Assembly: GCA_910589415.1 (NCBI GenBank)
Contig: OU342633.1
Location: forward strand, 14,050,858 to 14,114,857
Source of the DNA: Malachius bipustulatus
Lineage: Eukaryota > Arthropoda > Insecta > Coleoptera > Melyridae
Direction of reading: 5' to 3'
DNA: 64,000 nucleotides
Shown here: positions 62,236-64,000 of the stretch, piece after piece
Layout of the letters: the number at the start of each line of letters is the position of its first letter
Position numbering within the stretch: the first letter of the stretch is position 1
Made by a program: the position numbers and the translations under genes
The notes under the pieces: model-generated
Databases searched by the model: none
Seen by the model: only the letters and a program-made list of their open reading frames with translations
Told to the model about the DNA's origin: nothing

Positions 62236-63455
62236 TTATTTATTTATTTATTTAATAATATATTCCAGCAGGTTTACACCCATTTACAGGAACAAAAGCA
62301 TGATATACATTTTACATTTACAGCAGAGAAGAGTACATTAAGATCTAGTTAGGTATTATACTTTGCAACAATGCAGGCCAATATTACGCCAAAAGTATCA
62401 GCATTAATATCACACATAGCAGATATTGCATTGAAAAGCTCACATTTGTTTGTTAATGCATTTGTTCTACTGGATGAACAATAAAAAGCACAGCTAAATC
62501 GGGCACATGGACGAGGCACCAGGAAATTAACCCTGCTAAGTAAAAAGCTACAATCTATGGAGTTATTAAGCAAGTTAAACAGAAACTTAATTCCCCCAGT
62601 AACCCGCCTCACATACAGAGAAGTAAAACCAAATCTAGCCAGCAACAGATTATTATCATAACCTCTCGGAGGATACCGACCATCCAACCGATAACATAGG
62701 TATTTCAAAAATGATCGCTGTACGGACTCTATACGAGTAATATGTACTTGGTAAATAGGATACCAGATTATGCTAGCATACTCAACAATAGATCTCACTA
62801 GAGAATAAAACAGAATGCATAATGATTGTACATTTGAGAAACCCCTGCAACTTCTGCAAATAAAACCATATGCCTTAAAAGCTCTCGCAACCACAGCATC
62901 AATGTGTGCTAAAAAAGATAGCCTGCTATCGAATAGGACGCCCAAGTCTCTAACCTTCTCAAGCCGCTCAATATATGAGTCGCCCACCATGTAATCAAAA
63001 GTAATGATATTTAGAGATCTGGTGTAGCTCACCACCGAGCACTTCGGCACATTAAGAAACAGACGGTTCTTAGAACACCACTCGCTAACAGAACATATAT
63101 CACGCTGCAGCTCCCGACAGTCCGCAAACGATTCCACAATCCTAAATAGCTTTAGATCATCAGCAAACAATAACTTTTCGCAACTAATAACCTCAACAAT
63201 ATCATTAATAAAAAATAAGAACAGCAGAGGCCCCAGGTTGGAGCCCTGAGGGACTCCGGATGTGGGACTGATCATCCCAGAGCTAACACCCCGGTACCTA
63301 ACATACTGCTCTCTACCAGCCAAGTATGACTGAAAGAGCCTCAACAGTGACCTGTCAAAACCAAAAGAGGATAGCTTAAGCAGCAATATAGAGTGATCAA
63401 TCTGGTCAAATGCCTTCATAAAGTCCAGGTAAATAGCATCAACCTTTATATCAAC
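62236..63455 (-). mobile_element. LINE-6, 5' truncated, in copia RT-RNase H
   Basis: ATATAT flanks both ends (62230-62235 and 63456-63461). The 3' tail is the TTATTTATTTATT run. Removing it with one ATATAT restores copia QRKYIDKVLESFGM. Confidence 0.93.
62349..63455 (-). pseudogene. LINE-6 reverse transcriptase, open but truncated
   Basis: About 369 codons of LINE origin; the first 35 codons of the open frame are antisense copia. VDAIYLDFMKAFDQIDHSIL (first Asp), SGVPQGSNLGPLLFLFFIND, KLLFADDLKLFRIV (catalytic DD), CSKNRLFLNVPKCSVVSY, LGVLFDSRLSFLAHID and a complete C-terminus (RSFLKYLCYRLDGRYPPRGY). CR1-like, close in motif to LINE-1. No disabling mutation in what remains; it lacks the endonuclease and RT fingers. 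Confidence 0.9.
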
Positions 63456-63461
63456 ATATAT

Positions 63462-64000
63462 AGATAAAGTACTTGAAAGTTTTGGTATGGACAATAGTAA
63501 ACCAGTTGATACACCAGTGGTAAATGAAGAAGTAGATAAAATGCACGAAAAATCAAACGGCACCTACCCTTATCGAGAAGTTATTGGTAGTCTACTCTAT
63601 TTAACAAGTAAAACAAGACCTGATTTATCCTATGGAATAAATTATCACAGTAGATTTATGGAAAATCCTACCAATGTTCATGTAACCGGAGTTAAACGCA
63701 TATTGCGGTATTTAAATGGAACAAGAGATATGGGTATTTTCTTTAAGAAAAACAGCGATCTTAACATTTTAAAGGCCTATTGTGATTCAGATTATGCTGG
63801 AAATACAATTACAAGAAGAAGTACAAGTGGTCACGTAATATTTTATGGAGGTCCTGTTTCGTGGTGCTCGAGAAGACAATCAATTGTAGCGTTGTCGAGT
63901 ACAGAAACAGAATATATTTCTGCTGCTGAATGTTGTAAAGAAGTGACATATTTGAGAGGCTTAATCAATGAATTGACCAGTAAAGATATAAAAATTGAAG
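63462..64000 (+). pseudogene. copia RNase H, runs off window
   Basis: DKVLESFGMDNSKPVDTPVV, YPYREVIGSLLYLTSKTRPD, AYCDSDYAGNTITRRSTSGH (catalytic Asp) and ALSSTETEYISAAECCKEV (catalytic Glu). The frame is open to the edge. Confidence 0.92.

Larger units (their letters stand above)
50929..64000 (+). mobile_element. Ty1/copia retrotransposon, interrupted three times, 3' end outside window
   Basis: 5' LTR, primer site, gag, protease, integrase, RT and RNase H come in copia order. Interruptions: Sola-like element 52004-53523, gypsy 54183-60393, LINE 62236-63455. The RNase H frame is still open at the window end, so the 3' LTR lies outside. Several stops (51534, 53881, 54175, 60523, 62156) show it is older than its guests. 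Confidence 0.92.

Noticed and set aside
1..64000. CRISPR arrays, operons, bacterial promoters, phage genes
   Set aside because: The window is eukaryotic; no array of direct repeats with spacers or prokaryotic gene organisation is present.

Overview
This is eukaryotic nuclear DNA, AT-rich, almost certainly from an arthropod and probably an insect. That call rests on the mix of element families present (Harbinger MADF/DDE pairs, CR1/Jockey-like LINEs, DIRS, Ty1/copia, Ty3/gypsy, BED-type hAT, a tRNA-derived SINE). I cannot name the species. Almost all coding sequence belongs to transposable elements. The only host-type gene I recognise is a 5'-truncated DNA primase large subunit (PriL/PRIM2), present twice in a large inverted repeat.

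Left third (1-13.8 kb). A short LINE scrap (1-315) is followed by duplicon A (323-4775): a decayed LINE, then pieces of a Harbinger element, then the left part of a Sola-like transposon. Next come an intact mariner-type transposase (5559-6662), a palindromic MITE, a broken Harbinger nuclease (7462-8617), and a LINE whose ORF1 and ORF2 lie in one frame separated only by a UAG in a TMV-type readthrough context (8818-11703).

Middle (14.2-33.2 kb). A 3.27-kb inverted repeat (arms 14211-17478 and 18281-21536) carries primase, its tandemly repeated 3' UTR, and the end of a LINE (LINE-1). Beyond the right arm LINE-1 continues to 24731 and is interrupted by a second LINE (22247-24488). Duplicon B (26101-30685, within 24986-33193) is a direct repeat of duplicon A about 25.8 kb away and continues into a more complete Sola-like element, which itself interrupts a Harbinger nuclease.

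Right half (33.5-64 kb). A Harbinger element (about 33.5-40.5 kb) holds a LINE and an unclassified 2.97-kb element with long TIRs. It abuts a hAT transposase split by a DIRS element (41765-50328, with a 4-kb LINE inside). The hAT BED-finger exon is then cut by a copia element (50929 to beyond 64000), which contains a Sola-like element (52004-53523), an intact-looking gypsy element with apparently identical LTRs (54183-60393) and a truncated LINE (62236-63455).

Many insertions can be undone on paper because the interrupted reading frame rejoins after one target-site duplication is removed. This gives exact element ends and a relative insertion order. The most interesting signals are the Harbinger architecture with the nuclease antisense between MADF-protein coding segments, the LINE readthrough stop, the Sola-like family with matched TIRs and 4-bp target duplications, the unclassified long-TIR element with a 5-bp duplication, and the duplicated primase lacking one Fe-S cysteine.
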